Source of the DNA: Limnobaculum xujianqingii
Lineage (GTDB): Bacteria > Pseudomonadota > Gammaproteobacteria > Enterobacterales > Enterobacteriaceae
Assembly (NCBI RefSeq): GCF_013394855.1
Contig: NZ_JABMLK010000001.1
Span: 1 to 64,000, forward strand
Length of the DNA stretch: 64,000 nt
Direction: 5' to 3'
A program made the translations under genes and the position numbers. This document shows, piece after piece, positions 1-12,972 of this stretch. Under the pieces are notes generated by a model, which saw only the letters and a program-made list of their open reading frames with translations, searched no databases and was not told the DNA's origin. How positions within the stretch are numbered: the stretch's first letter is position 1; every line of letters starts with the position of its first letter.

Positions 1-100
1 AAAACAAAGAAGTTCGTTGTAAGCGGTAGAGGAAAAAGCGTTAACATCGTTTATATTTCTCTACCTTTGTTATTGATTTTTTGTTCGAGTGGAGTTCGCC

Positions 101-1489
101 GTGTCACTTTCTCTTTGGCAGCAGTGCCTTGCCCGACTGCAAGATGAATTACCTGCCACCGAATTCAGTATGTGGATTCGTCCGTTACAGGCGGAACTGA
201 GTGACGATACACTCGCCCTTTACGCACCTAACCGATTTGTTCTGGATTGGGTTCGCGATAAATACCTAAATAATATTAATGCATTACTGAATGACTTCTG
301 TGGTAGTGATGTGCCTCAGTTGCGTTTTGAAGTGGGCACTAAACCACTGGCTCAGATCGATCGTCCGGCAAAAGTGAATACTAACGGAAACGGGCAGACA
401 GGTGCCGCTCGCCCTGCTGCAGTGCGCCCAAGCTGGGAAAGCACGTCGGCACAGCCGGAGCTTTCTTATCGTTCAGGTGTGAATCCTAAACATCAGTTTG
501 ATAATTTCGTTGAGGGTAAATCTAACCAACTGGCGCGGGCTGCTGCTCGTCAGGTTGCAGATAATCCGGGCGGCGCTTATAACCCACTATTTCTGTATGG
601 TGGAACCGGGCTGGGTAAAACTCACCTGTTACACGCGGTAGGCAACGGTATTATTGAGCGCAAGCCGAATGCCAAAGTGGTCTATATGCACTCTGAGCGC
701 TTTGTTCAGGATATGGTAAAAGCATTACAAAACAACGCGATTGAAGAGTTTAAACGTTACTATCGTTCTGTTGATGCATTACTGATTGATGATATTCAAT
801 TTTTTGCTAATAAAGAGCGTTCACAGGAAGAATTCTTTCATACCTTTAATGCGTTACTGGAAGGTAACCAACAAATTATTCTTACCTCTGACCGTTACCC
901 GAAAGAGATTAATGGCGTAGAAGATCGTCTGAAATCTCGCTTCGGCTGGGGGTTGACGGTGGCTATTGAGCCTCCGGAGCTGGAAACTCGAGTCGCTATA
1001 TTAATGAAGAAGGCGGATGAGAACGATATTCGACTGCCAGCAGAAGTCGCTTTCTTTATTGCTAAGCGTTTGCGTTCTAATGTCCGGGAACTGGAAGGGG
1101 CATTAAACCGAGTGATTGCCAATGCTAATTTCACCGGGCGCGCCATTACCATTGACTTTGTGCGTGAGGCCCTGCGGGATTTATTGGCGCTGCAAGAAAA
1201 GCTGGTTACTATAGATAATATCCAAAAAACAGTAGCGGAATATTACAAAATTAAGATCGCTGATTTGTTGTCTAAACGGCGTTCCCGTTCCGTTGCCCGC
1301 CCGCGCCAGATGGCGATGGCATTGGCTAAAGAGTTGACCAACCACAGCTTACCGGAAATCGGTGATGCGTTTGGCGGCCGGGACCACACCACCGTGCTGC
1401 ACGCCTGTCGTAAAATAGAACAGTTACGAGAGGAAAGCCACGACATCAAAGAAGATTTCTCTAACTTAATCAGAACATTATCATCATAA
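101..1489 (+). CDS. dnaA: Chromosomal replication initiator DnaA
   Basis: AAA+ initiator that binds DnaA boxes at oriC, opens the duplex and loads DnaB. The product is 462 residues (E. coli 467) and almost identical to E. coli DnaA outside a variable linker at about residues 85-130. Visible are the N-terminal DnaB-interaction domain, Walker A GGTGLGKT, Walker B LLIDDIQF and the C-terminal DNA-binding signature [16 protein letters not shown] chose the GTG at 101: it gives the family's MSLSLWQQ start and has GGAG six bases upstream; a GTG four codons earlier lacks this support. dnaN follows after 5 bp. Confidence 0.98.
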   Translation: MSLSLWQQCLARLQDELPATEFSMWIRPLQAELSDDTLALYAPNRFVLDWVRDKYLNNINALLNDFCGSDVPQLRFEVGTKPLAQIDRPAKVNTNGNGQTGAARPAAVRPSWESTSAQPELSYRSGVNPKHQFDNFVEGKSNQLARAAARQVADNPGGAYNPLFLYGGTGLGKTHLLHAVGNGIIERKPNAKVVYMHSERFVQDMVKALQNNAIEEFKRYYRSVDALLIDDIQFFANKERSQEEFFHTFNALLEGNQQIILTSDRYPKEINGVEDRLKSRFGWGLTVAIEPPELETRVAILMKKADENDIRLPAEVAFFIAKRLRSNVRELEGALNRVIANANFTGRAITIDFVREALRDLLALQEKLVTIDNIQKTVAEYYKIKIADLLSKRRSRSVARPRQMAMALAKELTNHSLPEIGDAFGGRDHTTVLHACRKIEQLREESHDIKEDFSNLIRTLSS

Positions 1490-1494
1490 CGCTT

Positions 1495-2595
1495 ATGAAA
1501 TTTATCATTGACCGTGAACATTTAATTAAGCCGCTGCAGCAAGTCAGCAGCCCGCTGGGTGGCCGCCCAACGCTGCCTATTCTTGGTAACCTTCTGATTC
1601 AAGTTACAGACGGTTATCTGTTACTTACCGGTACCGATCTTGAAATGGAGATGGTAGCCCGCATTACCTTGACTCAGCCTCATGAGCCGGGTGCGATTAC
1701 TGTTCCAGCACGTAAATTCCTTGATATTTGTCGTGGGTTGCCCGACGGTGCTGAAATCAGCATCACTCAGGAAAACGATCGCATTCTGGTGCGCTCAGGC
1801 CGTAGTCGTTTCTCCCTTTCTACTCTGCCAGCGTCAGATTATCCGAATCTGGATGACTGGAAGAGTGAAGTGGAATTTACCCTGCCTCAGGCAACGCTGA
1901 AGCGCCTGATTGAAGCCACCCAATTTTCTATGGCACATCAGGATGTACGTTACTACCTGAACGGCATGATGTTTGAAACCGAAGGTGAAGAGTTGCGTAC
2001 TGTCGCTACTGACGGCCATCGTCTGGCTGTGTGTTCAATGTCAGTAGGTCAGAAGCTACCACCTCACGATGTGATTGTGCCGCGTAAAGGGGTACTGGAG
2101 TTAGTTCGCCTGCTGGATAACAACAATGGCGATCTGCGTCTGCAAATTGGCAGCAATAACATTCGTGCTCACGTTGGTGACTATATTTTCACCTCCAAGT
2201 TGGTTGATGGTCGCTTTCCTGACTATCGCCGCGTGCTGCCAAAGAATCCGGATAAAACACTGGAAGCTAACTGTGATGAGCTTAAGCAGGCATTTTCTCG
2301 TGCAGCGATCCTCTCTAACGAGAAGTTCCGTGGCGTGCGTCTGCACCTGAATCAGAATCAACTGAAAATCACAGCCAATAACCCGGAGCAGGAAGAAGCA
2401 GAAGAGATTCTGGACGTGGTGTATGGCGGTACCGATCTGGAAATCGGTTTTAACGTCAGCTATGTATTGGATGTGCTGAATGCGCTTAAGTGCGAAGACG
2501 TGCGTTTATTGCTAACCGACTCAGTATCCAGCGTACAAATAGAGGACTGTGCTAATACCAGCGCAGCCTATGTTGTTATGCCAATGCGTCTGTAA
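1495..2595 (+). CDS. dnaN: DNA polymerase III sliding clamp (beta subunit)
   Basis: Ring-shaped dimeric processivity clamp for DNA polymerase III that also docks other polymerases and Hda. It has the full family length of 366 residues and the three repeated clamp domains, starting MKFIIDREHLIKPLQQV and ending YVVMPMRL as in E. coli. It lies 5 bp after dnaA and 21 bp before recF, the usual operon arrangement, and is probably co-transcribed with dnaA. Confidence 0.98.
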   Translation: MKFIIDREHLIKPLQQVSSPLGGRPTLPILGNLLIQVTDGYLLLTGTDLEMEMVARITLTQPHEPGAITVPARKFLDICRGLPDGAEISITQENDRILVRSGRSRFSLSTLPASDYPNLDDWKSEVEFTLPQATLKRLIEATQFSMAHQDVRYYLNGMMFETEGEELRTVATDGHRLAVCSMSVGQKLPPHDVIVPRKGVLELVRLLDNNNGDLRLQIGSNNIRAHVGDYIFTSKLVDGRFPDYRRVLPKNPDKTLEANCDELKQAFSRAAILSNEKFRGVRLHLNQNQLKITANNPEQEEAEEILDVVYGGTDLEIGFNVSYVLDVLNALKCEDVRLLLTDSVSSVQIEDCANTSAAYVVMPMRL

Positions 2596-2616
2596 ACGGA
2601 GCTACTGTACCACTGA

Positions 2617-6142
<3,526 letters not shown>

Positions 6143-6147
6143 TAACC

Positions 6148-6152
6148 TGAAA
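6148..6152. repeat. Target site duplication TGAAA, gyrB side
   Basis: Five bases TGAAA lie immediately before the first terminal base of the transposon and recur directly after its other end. A 5-bp duplication is the known signature of Tn7-family insertion. The duplication begins 5 bp after the gyrB stop codon. Confidence 0.85.
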
Positions 6153-6179
6153 TGTCGGATCTAGTCTAAAGTGAGATGA
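6153..6179 (+). repeat. Terminal inverted repeat, tns-proximal end
   Basis: It begins TGTCGGATCTAGTC and then AAAGTGAGATGA. About 20 of the first 27 bases match the reverse complement of the distal end, including the terminal nine. Starting with TGT is typical of Tn7-like ends. Confidence 0.8.
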
Positions 6180-6222
6180 AATCCAGCAAAGATGAGATGA
6201 CGTCTAATTAGAAATGAGATAG
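6171..6222 (+). promoter_or_regulatory. Putative TnsB-binding repeats in the transposon end
   Basis: Three short direct repeats occur at 6171 (GTGAGATGA), 6192 (ATGAGATGA) and 6214 (ATGAGATAG). The 21-22 bp spacing matches the spacing of TnsB sites in Tn7 ends. That they bind this element's TnsB is inference; the related AGAAATGATATC occurs inside the distal end. Confidence 0.6.
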
Positions 6223-6224
6223 AG

Positions 6225-6250
6225 GGAGCCAATTGGCTCCTTCTATTTTT
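6225..6250 (+). terminator. Rho-independent terminator inside the transposon end, serving gyrB
   Basis: The perfect palindrome GGAGCCAATTGGCTCC is followed by TTCTATTTTTTT. It lies 83 bp after the gyrB stop but inside the transposon, 72 bp from its terminus. It would end gyrB transcription in place of the displaced native terminator. Similar hairpins recur at 21572 and 27961. Confidence 0.8.
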
Positions 6251-6455
6251 TTGGCTTTAAGTTCAGCGGCGATTTTCTTTTCATTTCTGTAAAAATTTTT
6301 TGAGCAGCCTCATGAGAAACTGATGGTCGACTATCTTCAATACTTTTGATAACACTCTCTTCTAACCATTTTCTATACTTATTGGCAGACTCTTGGGTAA
6401 TTTCGGGTTCCTGCATAGAAATATCTACAAATTTTTTATTACAGTTATTTTTCAT
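6243..6455 (-). CDS. Orphan antitoxin of the PaaA2/stability-determinant type
   Basis: A 70-residue protein on the reverse strand. It shares the layout of PaaA2-like antitoxins: an E-P-E-I-T-Q-E stretch, KYRKWLEESVIKSIEDSRPS and then VSHEAAQKIFTEMKRK. Such antitoxins neutralise ParE-type toxins, which poison DNA gyrase. No toxin gene follows: the 100 bp between this stop and gyrB hold only the transposon end and terminator. The stop codon lies within the terminator's T-rich tail. It may be a decayed module or a solitary antitoxin; the family assignment is by sequence resemblance only. Confidence 0.6.
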   Translation of the reverse strand: MKNNCNKKFVDISMQEPEITQESANKYRKWLEESVIKSIEDSRPSVSHEAAQKIFTEMKRKSPLNLKPKK

Positions 6456-6668
6456 ATTAATTCCAATGCTAAAAATATATTTTTAATTAAAACAAAACCT
6501 AATCTAATATTTAATTTCGTATGCAATCTATTATACGAAAAATAAAGAATAGAATATTAAACTTGATGACTCCAATCCATGAAATTAATATTTTAGTCAT
6601 GATTAAAAAATGATAATTTATTATATGCAATCAATTTTTATTCCATTTAGTATCACGAAAATATAAAA

Positions 6669-7043
6669 ATGACACCATTTAGTCACTTTTTAGAACAGAT
6701 TAGAAGAGATAGAAAGCTGAGCCAAAAACAGCTTGCATATGCGCTTGATATCAATCCCAGCTATGTAAGTGCATTAGAAACAGGCAAGAAGAGCCCACCC
6801 ACAGAAGTGATTTTACAAAAACTGATATCGAGCCTATCACTTGATAAGCAAGAACAAGATACGTTACGGGATGTTGTTGAGTTATCACAAACAACAAGGA
6901 AAGTACCTAATCGTGTTACATGTGATGAGTTAGTGTTTATTCGTCAATTATGGCAACACCTGGGAACATTAAGCCCAGAACAATTAGCAATCATGAATAA
7001 CACGTTAAAACTCAGTAAATATATTAATGATGGTAATAAATAA
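6669..7043 (+). CDS. Xre-family helix-turn-helix regulator
   Basis: A 124-residue protein with an N-terminal HTH_3 domain at about residues 8-60 (LSQKQLAYALDINPSYVSAL then ETGKKSPP) and a helical C-terminal part. It lies just upstream of tnsA on the same strand, where a regulator of transposition genes would sit. The 213 bp before it are AT-rich and contain TTCGTAT and ATACGAA as an inverted pair near 6506-6530, a candidate operator. That it regulates the tns operon is inference from position. Confidence 0.8.
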   Translation: MTPFSHFLEQIRRDRKLSQKQLAYALDINPSYVSALETGKKSPPTEVILQKLISSLSLDKQEQDTLRDVVELSQTTRKVPNRVTCDELVFIRQLWQHLGTLSPEQLAIMNNTLKLSKYINDGNK

Positions 7044-7104
7044 AATAGGAAAACTAATTATGTAAAAAACAAAACGGGACACAGTGATTAGCTGGCCCCG
7101 AAAT

Positions 7105-7142
7105 GTGATAAATAATACTTTGATTCGCAGTTAAAGTATCAC
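7105..7142. promoter_or_regulatory. Inverted repeat upstream of tnsA
   Basis: GTGATA and ATACTTT are mirrored by AAAGTAT and TATCAC, giving a nested inverted repeat in the 183-bp gap between xre and tnsA. It could be an operator for the Xre protein or an mRNA hairpin; nothing in the sequence decides between them. Confidence 0.4.
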
Positions 7143-7226
7143 TCTTCATATTTCATCCGTCAAGCCAGCCATATCAATACCTACTCAGAATGTAATAAAT
7201 ATTACCTATTTTGGTAAGGGATTTTT

Positions 7227-7958
7227 ATGACTTTAAAAAAGGTTGTCGGAGATAAAATCCTGACACAAAGGGCACACTCATGCCTAAATTTAGCCCCCAA
7301 AGAAATACATCATCGGGTTCGAGAGCCGATTACCCGCTCTCGAGGCAAAGTGAGGGGCCAGTTCCCATCTCATAAAATGGGCAGAATGATAGCGTGGGAA
7401 TCACAGCTTGAACGTCGAGCTTGTTACCTGTTTGAGTTCTCATCGGCGATTCAGAAATACCATGAGCAACCTGCTAGATTTGATATTCCTTATGAAGGAA
7501 AGATACGACGCTATACACCAGATTTTGAACTTTTATTTTATTCAGGCGAGGTCTGGTATGTCGAAATAAAACCATTCACGATCCTTTTTCAGCCCGAAAA
7601 CTCCAGGTTTTACTCCGCAGTATCAGGAACATTAAACAATGGCGACTATCCATTCATTGTTATTACCAATAATGAGCTGCTGAATCCAGTTAAAGAACGC
7701 AATCTAACGCTGCTTCGTACCTACCAACGCGTAAACCTAACACCACAACTAATTCTCAGAGCCCAACAAGGGCGCTTTATCACATTAGAACAACTTATAG
7801 AGGATATAGATTCCCTAGCTCATGCGTATGGACTCATTGCTCAGGGTTATCTCTATATCGATTTAGAACAGCCAATTACCAACAATTCACTTATTCATAA
7901 GGATAACCACAATGAAGACATCTTATTTACATACCGGACTGCGCCTGACTTTAGATAA
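7227..7958 (+). CDS. tnsA: TnsA-type transposon endonuclease
   Basis: In Tn7, TnsA cuts the 5' ends of the element so that transposition is cut-and-paste. This 243-residue protein keeps the nuclease core: a glutamate in IAWESQLERR, an aspartate in YTPDFELL and the E-x-K motif in VEIKPF. Tn7 TnsA is 273 residues, so the C-terminal TnsC-interacting part is a little shorter. The start has GGGA five bases upstream. The end overlaps tnsB by 47 bp, suggesting translational coupling. Confidence 0.9.
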   Translation: MTLKKVVGDKILTQRAHSCLNLAPKEIHHRVREPITRSRGKVRGQFPSHKMGRMIAWESQLERRACYLFEFSSAIQKYHEQPARFDIPYEGKIRRYTPDFELLFYSGEVWYVEIKPFTILFQPENSRFYSAVSGTLNNGDYPFIVITNNELLNPVKERNLTLLRTYQRVNLTPQLILRAQQGRFITLEQLIEDIDSLAHAYGLIAQGYLYIDLEQPITNNSLIHKDNHNEDILFTYRTAPDFR

Positions 7959-9842
7959 TGAGCAATACCGTATTATCCGAATAATCGAAAATGGGATAGT
8001 CACTTTAGAACGAAGTAATGATCTGGCATTAATACAACGAACAAAAACTGAGCTTTTAAGCCTTTTAACTACAGGAAAATTATCCTTTATTGATGGAAGC
8101 TCTCACCCCAACAATAAACAGAAAGAAACAATCTCAGGGGGATTACTTAGGTTCTCGGAGAAAGAACAATCATTAATTCTTAAACGATACCACTATATCC
8201 AGCATGTGATCAGCCAACTTGGAGATAAACCAACCAGAAAAAACCTGAAAGAAGCTATTAGTCAATTACCGGAAGCCGTTCACCAGGGTAAGCCGCCTTC
8301 TGATATGACGCTCTACCGATGGTGGAAAAGATGGGTTGATTCAGGAAATGATATAAATTCACTGGCACTACGCAATCATTCTCCCGACAGAATAAAAATA
8401 TCAAAATTTGGTCCATCATTTGAAAAATTATATCTTCAAGTTATTGATAATATTTATCTCACTCGTGAAGGTAACAGCATTCAAAATACCTATGATGAGC
8501 TATGTAGCCAAATAACACGCTTCAATCAAATTAACCTTGAACAGATAAACATTCCTTGTCGGGCAACGTTTTATGCAATGTTACGTCAGTTTGATCAATA
8601 TGAAGTTATGTCAGCTAGAGAAGGAAAGAGAGCGGCGGAAAATCACTTTCGAGCGGTTGGTAACGGTGTTATCACAAAATTCATATTAGAAAGAGCTGAA
8701 ATAGACCATACAATCCTAGACATTATGGTCATTAATGAAAAGACCGGACTTGCTGAAGGGCGCCCTACACTAACATTTATACTGGATGTTCAGTCGCGAA
8801 TGCCACTAGGTGTTTATATCGGTTTTGAGCCCCCGTCAGAACTCTCGGTTATGAGAGCCCTTCGTAGTGCTATATTGCCAAAAGACTTTATTAAACAGGA
8901 TTATCCCGACATCGAAAATGGCTGGCCAGCTTATGGAATACCGTCAACATTGGTTTGTGATAACGGTCTTGAGTTTCACTCCAAGCAGCTACGTCGTATG
9001 TGCGCTGAATTAAATATTGAACTGATATTCTGTCCCAAACAACAACCCCACTATAAAGGACATGTTGAGCGCTTTTTTGGTACTTTAAACAGACAAGTCT
9101 GTCATCGTCTCTCGGGAACGACCTTCTCTAACATACGTGCCAGAGGCGATTATGAATCAGAAAAATTAGCCAGCATTACGCTGACGGAATTACAAGGAAT
9201 TATCTATCACTGGCTTATTGATATTTATTGTCAGTCACCACACAAAGGGTTAGAAAGTATCCCCGCCATAGAATGGCAAAATGGTTTAAAGCAAATCGAA
9301 CCGTTACTCCCTGAAAGTAAAAAAATCTTGATATCATTCTGACGCGAGAATACGAGCGAACATTAAGCCATGAAGGCATTCAGTTCAAAAATCTCTTCTA
9401 TAACTCCCCAGAAATCAGGTTATTAAGAATACGGCAAGGTAATCGGACAACGGCAAGTATTAGGGTTGATTTAGAAGATTTAAGTCATATTTGGCTATAC
9501 AACCAACATAGCCATGCTTACGTTAAAATCCCCTGCGTACAGTCTGAATATGCCGCTAATCTATCATTACGCCAACATGAGAAAATTATCGCCTTGCTTA
9601 AGGAAAAGAAAAAACTCTTAATAAATACACATTCCCTTCTCGAAGCCAAAAGTAAATTGCAGGTATTAATATCGAAAGCTAACCACAATAAATCACTACG
9701 TAAAAGGACTAAAGCCGCCAGAATTAGCGATATCAAAAACACTCCCAAAGGACCATTATTACCGCCAATCCTGACTGATATATCCTTTGATGAATTAGAT
9801 GAAATTCCTGTTTTTAAAGTGAGCAACAAAGATGAAAAGTAG
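7912..9842 (+). CDS. tnsB: TnsB-type DDE transposase, split by a -1 frameshift
   Basis: TnsB binds the element ends and performs 3'-end cleavage and strand transfer. The first 476 residues (to 9342) include an N-terminal HTH region and the integrase core with catalytic residues in EIDHT, LVCDNGLEF and GHVERFFGTLN. Reading frame 0 then stops. Shifting -1 at the A7 run at 9319-9325 restores a continuous frame (LTREYERTLSHEGIQF onward) to 9842, giving about 643 residues, close to TnsB family length. The tail probably contacts TnsC. The run could be a slippage site, a real mutation or a sequencing error. An SD-like AAGGA lies upstream of the start. Confidence 0.85.
9319..9325 (+). other. A7 homopolymer at the tnsB frameshift
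   Basis: Seven adenines after AGT read as AAA AAA ATC in frame 0 and as AAA AAA AAT after a one-base backward slip. Only the slipped frame continues into the conserved TnsB C-terminal region. Confidence 0.7.
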
Positions 9843-10800
9843 AGACCTAATCTTTGCCACTACAGCTCGCCTGAAAGACTTAATTATTCATCATCCTCAG
9901 TTTGATATAGCCTATCAACGCATTATTGATGCCTATGAAATGAAGAGGCTGGCTGATGTTGCACAAAACCTGATTTGTGTCAGTGAGTCAGGAACGGGTA
10001 AATCAACCCTTAATGCTGCGTTAGCGCGTAATTTTCCGGCTTATGATGCCGATGAGAGGAGGATTATTCCTGTTCTTGTCGTCAGTACACCGCCCTTTCC
10101 GACGATAAAAAATATGGCCGAAGAAGTATTGGTCAAATTAGGTGACCCTTTGTTCTACAAGGGGTCTGCCGTTGAGAAAACCAATCGAATACTCACCTAT
10201 CTTATAAAATGTGATGTTAAATTAGTCATTTTTGATGAGCTTCAGCACTTTATCGACCAGGGAAAGCACTCTTCTCCTCTTCAGGTTTCAGACTGGTTAA
10301 AGACCATTATTGATAAAGCCAACATTGCTACTGTCTTAATGGGGCTGGAACGAAGTGAACAAATTCTGCAAATTAATGAGCAGCTACGCCGTCGTTTTAG
10401 TCACCGGATAGATTTAAAAGCCTTTTCCCTTGCTTCAAAAGAGGAATATACAAGTTTTTTAAGCGTGTTGTGTACATTACAAGATGCCTTAAGGCTACCG
10501 GTTTTAATGAATTTAAAAAATGAAACAGTAATTCAACGGTTTCACTTCGCCACTAATGGCATTATCGACTACATGGTCAAGTTGTTTATTGGTGCCTACG
10601 AAATAGCTATCAATAACCAACTTAGCTCACTCAACATGGAATGTCTGGAAGAAGCATTTACCCAATATATTTGGAACAATGCTATTGGTGACTTAAATCC
10701 ATTTAATAATAAATTCAGATGGATAAGGTTAGACAAAGAAGGTATGCCATTTCATCGGTTCTATTTCGTCAGGAGCTCATTGAATGCCCATTCAAGATAA
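9832..10800 (+). CDS. tnsC: TnsC/TniB-type AAA+ transposition regulator
   Basis: ATP-dependent matchmaker between the target selector and the transposase. It is 322 residues, shorter than Tn7 TnsC (555) and near TniB size. Walker A is VSESGTGKST at about residues 51-60, Walker B is LVIFDELQHF near residues 130-139, and the arginine-rich sensor stretch is EQLRRRFSHR. The start overlaps the end of tnsB by 11 bp and the end overlaps tniQ by 17 bp, so the four genes form a tight operon. Confidence 0.9.
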   Translation: MKSRDLIFATTARLKDLIIHHPQFDIAYQRIIDAYEMKRLADVAQNLICVSESGTGKSTLNAALARNFPAYDADERRIIPVLVVSTPPFPTIKNMAEEVLVKLGDPLFYKGSAVEKTNRILTYLIKCDVKLVIFDELQHFIDQGKHSSPLQVSDWLKTIIDKANIATVLMGLERSEQILQINEQLRRRFSHRIDLKAFSLASKEEYTSFLSVLCTLQDALRLPVLMNLKNETVIQRFHFATNGIIDYMVKLFIGAYEIAINNQLSSLNMECLEEAFTQYIWNNAIGDLNPFNNKFRWIRLDKEGMPFHRFYFVRSSLNAHSR

Positions 10801-12634
10801 CGAACGGATGAAGCTCTGCAAACCGCTGATATACCCTAAAGCCTATTCTGATGAATCACCACTGGGTTATCTCAACAGATTAGCCTACCTCAACCATTAT
10901 GCGTCAGTAAATTGGCTGATAAGAAACAATAAACAATCAATTTATCCTCGAAAAATAACCCATATGTTGGCTTATGATCTGGTTACCGAACAACCCTGGA
11001 GTAGCTTTTCATTGCTAGATAATTGGACTAAAACGATTAGCGTATTACCTCAACAATACTTGTTAGTGAAACACGCCCGAGTTTGCCCGCAATGCTTAGG
11101 CGAAAATAAGTATTATCGTAGGTGGTGGGGTTTAAAGATTACCGCGATTTGCTTAAAGCATAAGGTATGGCTGCAGGATATATGCCCTCAGTGCAACACC
11201 CCACTTAATACATTATTCGCGTTATCTGGTACTTGTAATTGCGGGGCTGCGATTAAGTTTTTACCAGCAGAGCCAGTATCAAAACCTGCTTATAATGTTC
11301 AGCTATTTATACAAGGATTGTGGCCATCATGTAGCGAGAAACAGTTAAATCCATTATCTATCTATGCTCTACAAGAGCGCCTTAGCGTCTTAAAGTTCCT
11401 AACCCAAAAACAACGTATTCTTTTGAATAATAATAAAAAATCCATACAGCTAATAGATATGGCTGATTTAAAACCATTTGTAGAATCAATAGGTAAAACA
11501 TTTTTCTCAGGGAAAAAGGGGTTCATTCATTTTTTAGAGCAGATACATAAACCAGATAACTCAACTGGGGATTTGATGTTGTTCTATCGTGAGTTCCATA
11601 GACACATTAGAAGCCCCCTTTTTTCAGAATATCGACGTCTTTTAGAAGATTACATTAAAGAAAACTGGAAGAGACCAATCACTGGAAAAAATACGCTGTT
11701 CTCTCAAGCGGTCATACTTGAGCATCGTTGGATCCCTTTTACTCAAGCAAGCAAAGAGTATGCTCTATCAGAATCAATACTAAAAAAGGCAGTTAGCCAG
11801 GGCCTGATTAAAGCAGAAAGAAAATTTGTAGGGCAGCGAACATTCACGCTCCTGTACAGAACTGACATTGAAAATAACTTACTAATACTGAAGGATATCA
11901 TAAGCTTTCTTGATGTAACCAAACTGCTTGGAGTAACAAAATCTCAGCTTAAGCAACTCGTGGACGGACAACAATTTAACTATGTGATAAGCCCTGAGCA
12001 GGTATATCAAAATAGCTCTTATCATGCAGAACAGAAGTCCGGCAGCTCGTGGCAGTTTTTACGCGCTGAAGTTAATAATTATCTATCCAATATTTTAAAC
12101 AAACAGGCTAAAAGTAAGAACGAATGCATTCCTATTCCGAACCTTTTAAAAATGGTAAATAATCGAATTGAAACGCCCCTTTTAGCCGTTATAAATGCCA
12201 TTATTAACGATGAGCTTACTGTAGTCCTTCCAAATGGTAGTGAGCCTAAAATCCGCTCTTTAAGGATTCCTATCAGTGAATTTATGAGTTGGTTAAACAG
12301 AAAGATACCGACAGTTAATTACATGACAATACCGGAGGCAGCGAAGAACTTAAAAATCAATCAAGAGTTTGCCTACCAGTTGGTTAATTATGGTTTTCTA
12401 TCTCACACTACTTTGGAAAGTTCAGCGACACGGTGGATAACCGCGGAGGATTTAGAGGCATTTAATGAAAGGTATCTGTTGCTTTCAAGGCTTTCAGAAC
12501 GATTGGGGATTAACTCAAGGACATTGGCTCGACAGTTAGCGGAGAAAGGGCTTTTTTCTGTCGACTATCGAACAGAATTTAAATTACGTCAGAAGTTATA
12601 TGAGATTTCTATACTGAACCTGAATATTGAATGA
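10784..12634 (+). CDS. tniQ: TniQ/TnsD-type target-site selector
   Basis: A 616-residue protein with the TniQ domain at about residues 10-180: YSDESPLGYLNRLAYL, then zinc-ribbon cysteines and histidine in VCPQCLGE, ICLKHKVWL, ICPQCNTPL and CNCG. The long C-terminal part has several HTH-like segments, for example LSERLGINSRTLARQLAEKG near residue 575. This long form resembles TnsD, which binds a fixed chromosomal sequence. Given where the element sits, the gyrB 3' end is the likely target (inference). AGGAG upstream supports the start at 10784; an ATG at 10808 is an alternative. Confidence 0.88.
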   Translation: MPIQDNERMKLCKPLIYPKAYSDESPLGYLNRLAYLNHYASVNWLIRNNKQSIYPRKITHMLAYDLVTEQPWSSFSLLDNWTKTISVLPQQYLLVKHARVCPQCLGENKYYRRWWGLKITAICLKHKVWLQDICPQCNTPLNTLFALSGTCNCGAAIKFLPAEPVSKPAYNVQLFIQGLWPSCSEKQLNPLSIYALQERLSVLKFLTQKQRILLNNNKKSIQLIDMADLKPFVESIGKTFFSGKKGFIHFLEQIHKPDNSTGDLMLFYREFHRHIRSPLFSEYRRLLEDYIKENWKRPITGKNTLFSQAVILEHRWIPFTQASKEYALSESILKKAVSQGLIKAERKFVGQRTFTLLYRTDIENNLLILKDIISFLDVTKLLGVTKSQLKQLVDGQQFNYVISPEQVYQNSSYHAEQKSGSSWQFLRAEVNNYLSNILNKQAKSKNECIPIPNLLKMVNNRIETPLLAVINAIINDELTVVLPNGSEPKIRSLRIPISEFMSWLNRKIPTVNYMTIPEAAKNLKINQEFAYQLVNYGFLSHTTLESSATRWITAEDLEAFNERYLLLSRLSERLGINSRTLARQLAEKGLFSVDYRTEFKLRQKLYEISILNLNIE

Positions 12635-12732
12635 TTACGTATTACCTTTGATTTTACTGTGTTTTTATTAATATACCTTTTTGATTAAGTACATAGAGAA
12701 TTGAGGTTATTATCGAAGTAAAACAATATTAT

Positions 12733-12870
12733 TTACCAACTATCCAGGTCATCGTCTAAGCCAGTAAGGTGTTCACACCAGTAGAAGGTTTCGACTGTTA
12801 ATTTTACCAGCTTACATTGCAGGATTGCTAAGTTTAATATTGCTGTAGTAAAAAACTCAACTGTGATCAA
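12733..12870 (-). CDS. Possible small membrane protein gene between tniQ and cargo
   Basis: On the reverse strand a 45-codon reading frame from a TTG has a hydrophobic start (VEFFTTAILNLAILQ) and a polar acidic end (HLTGLDDDLDSW). It looks more protein-like than the surrounding AT-rich DNA. No good ribosome binding site is visible and I recognise no family. The rest of the 338-bp gap shows nothing I can name apart from the GAGG ribosome site before the next gene. Confidence 0.3.
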   Translation of the reverse strand: MITVEFFTTAILNLAILQCKLVKLTVETFYWCEHLTGLDDDLDSW

Positions 12871-12972
12871 TGTCCTAAATTAGTTTTCCTTATTAAATGA
12901 ATACTAATGAATATGATAACGTTTGAAAGCTAAACAATATATGTTAATAACTACATGTAATATGAGGTATCT

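Noticed and set aside
1..100. oriC upstream of dnaA
   Set aside because: The 100 bp show no cluster of DnaA boxes, and in Enterobacterales oriC normally lies elsewhere near mnmG.
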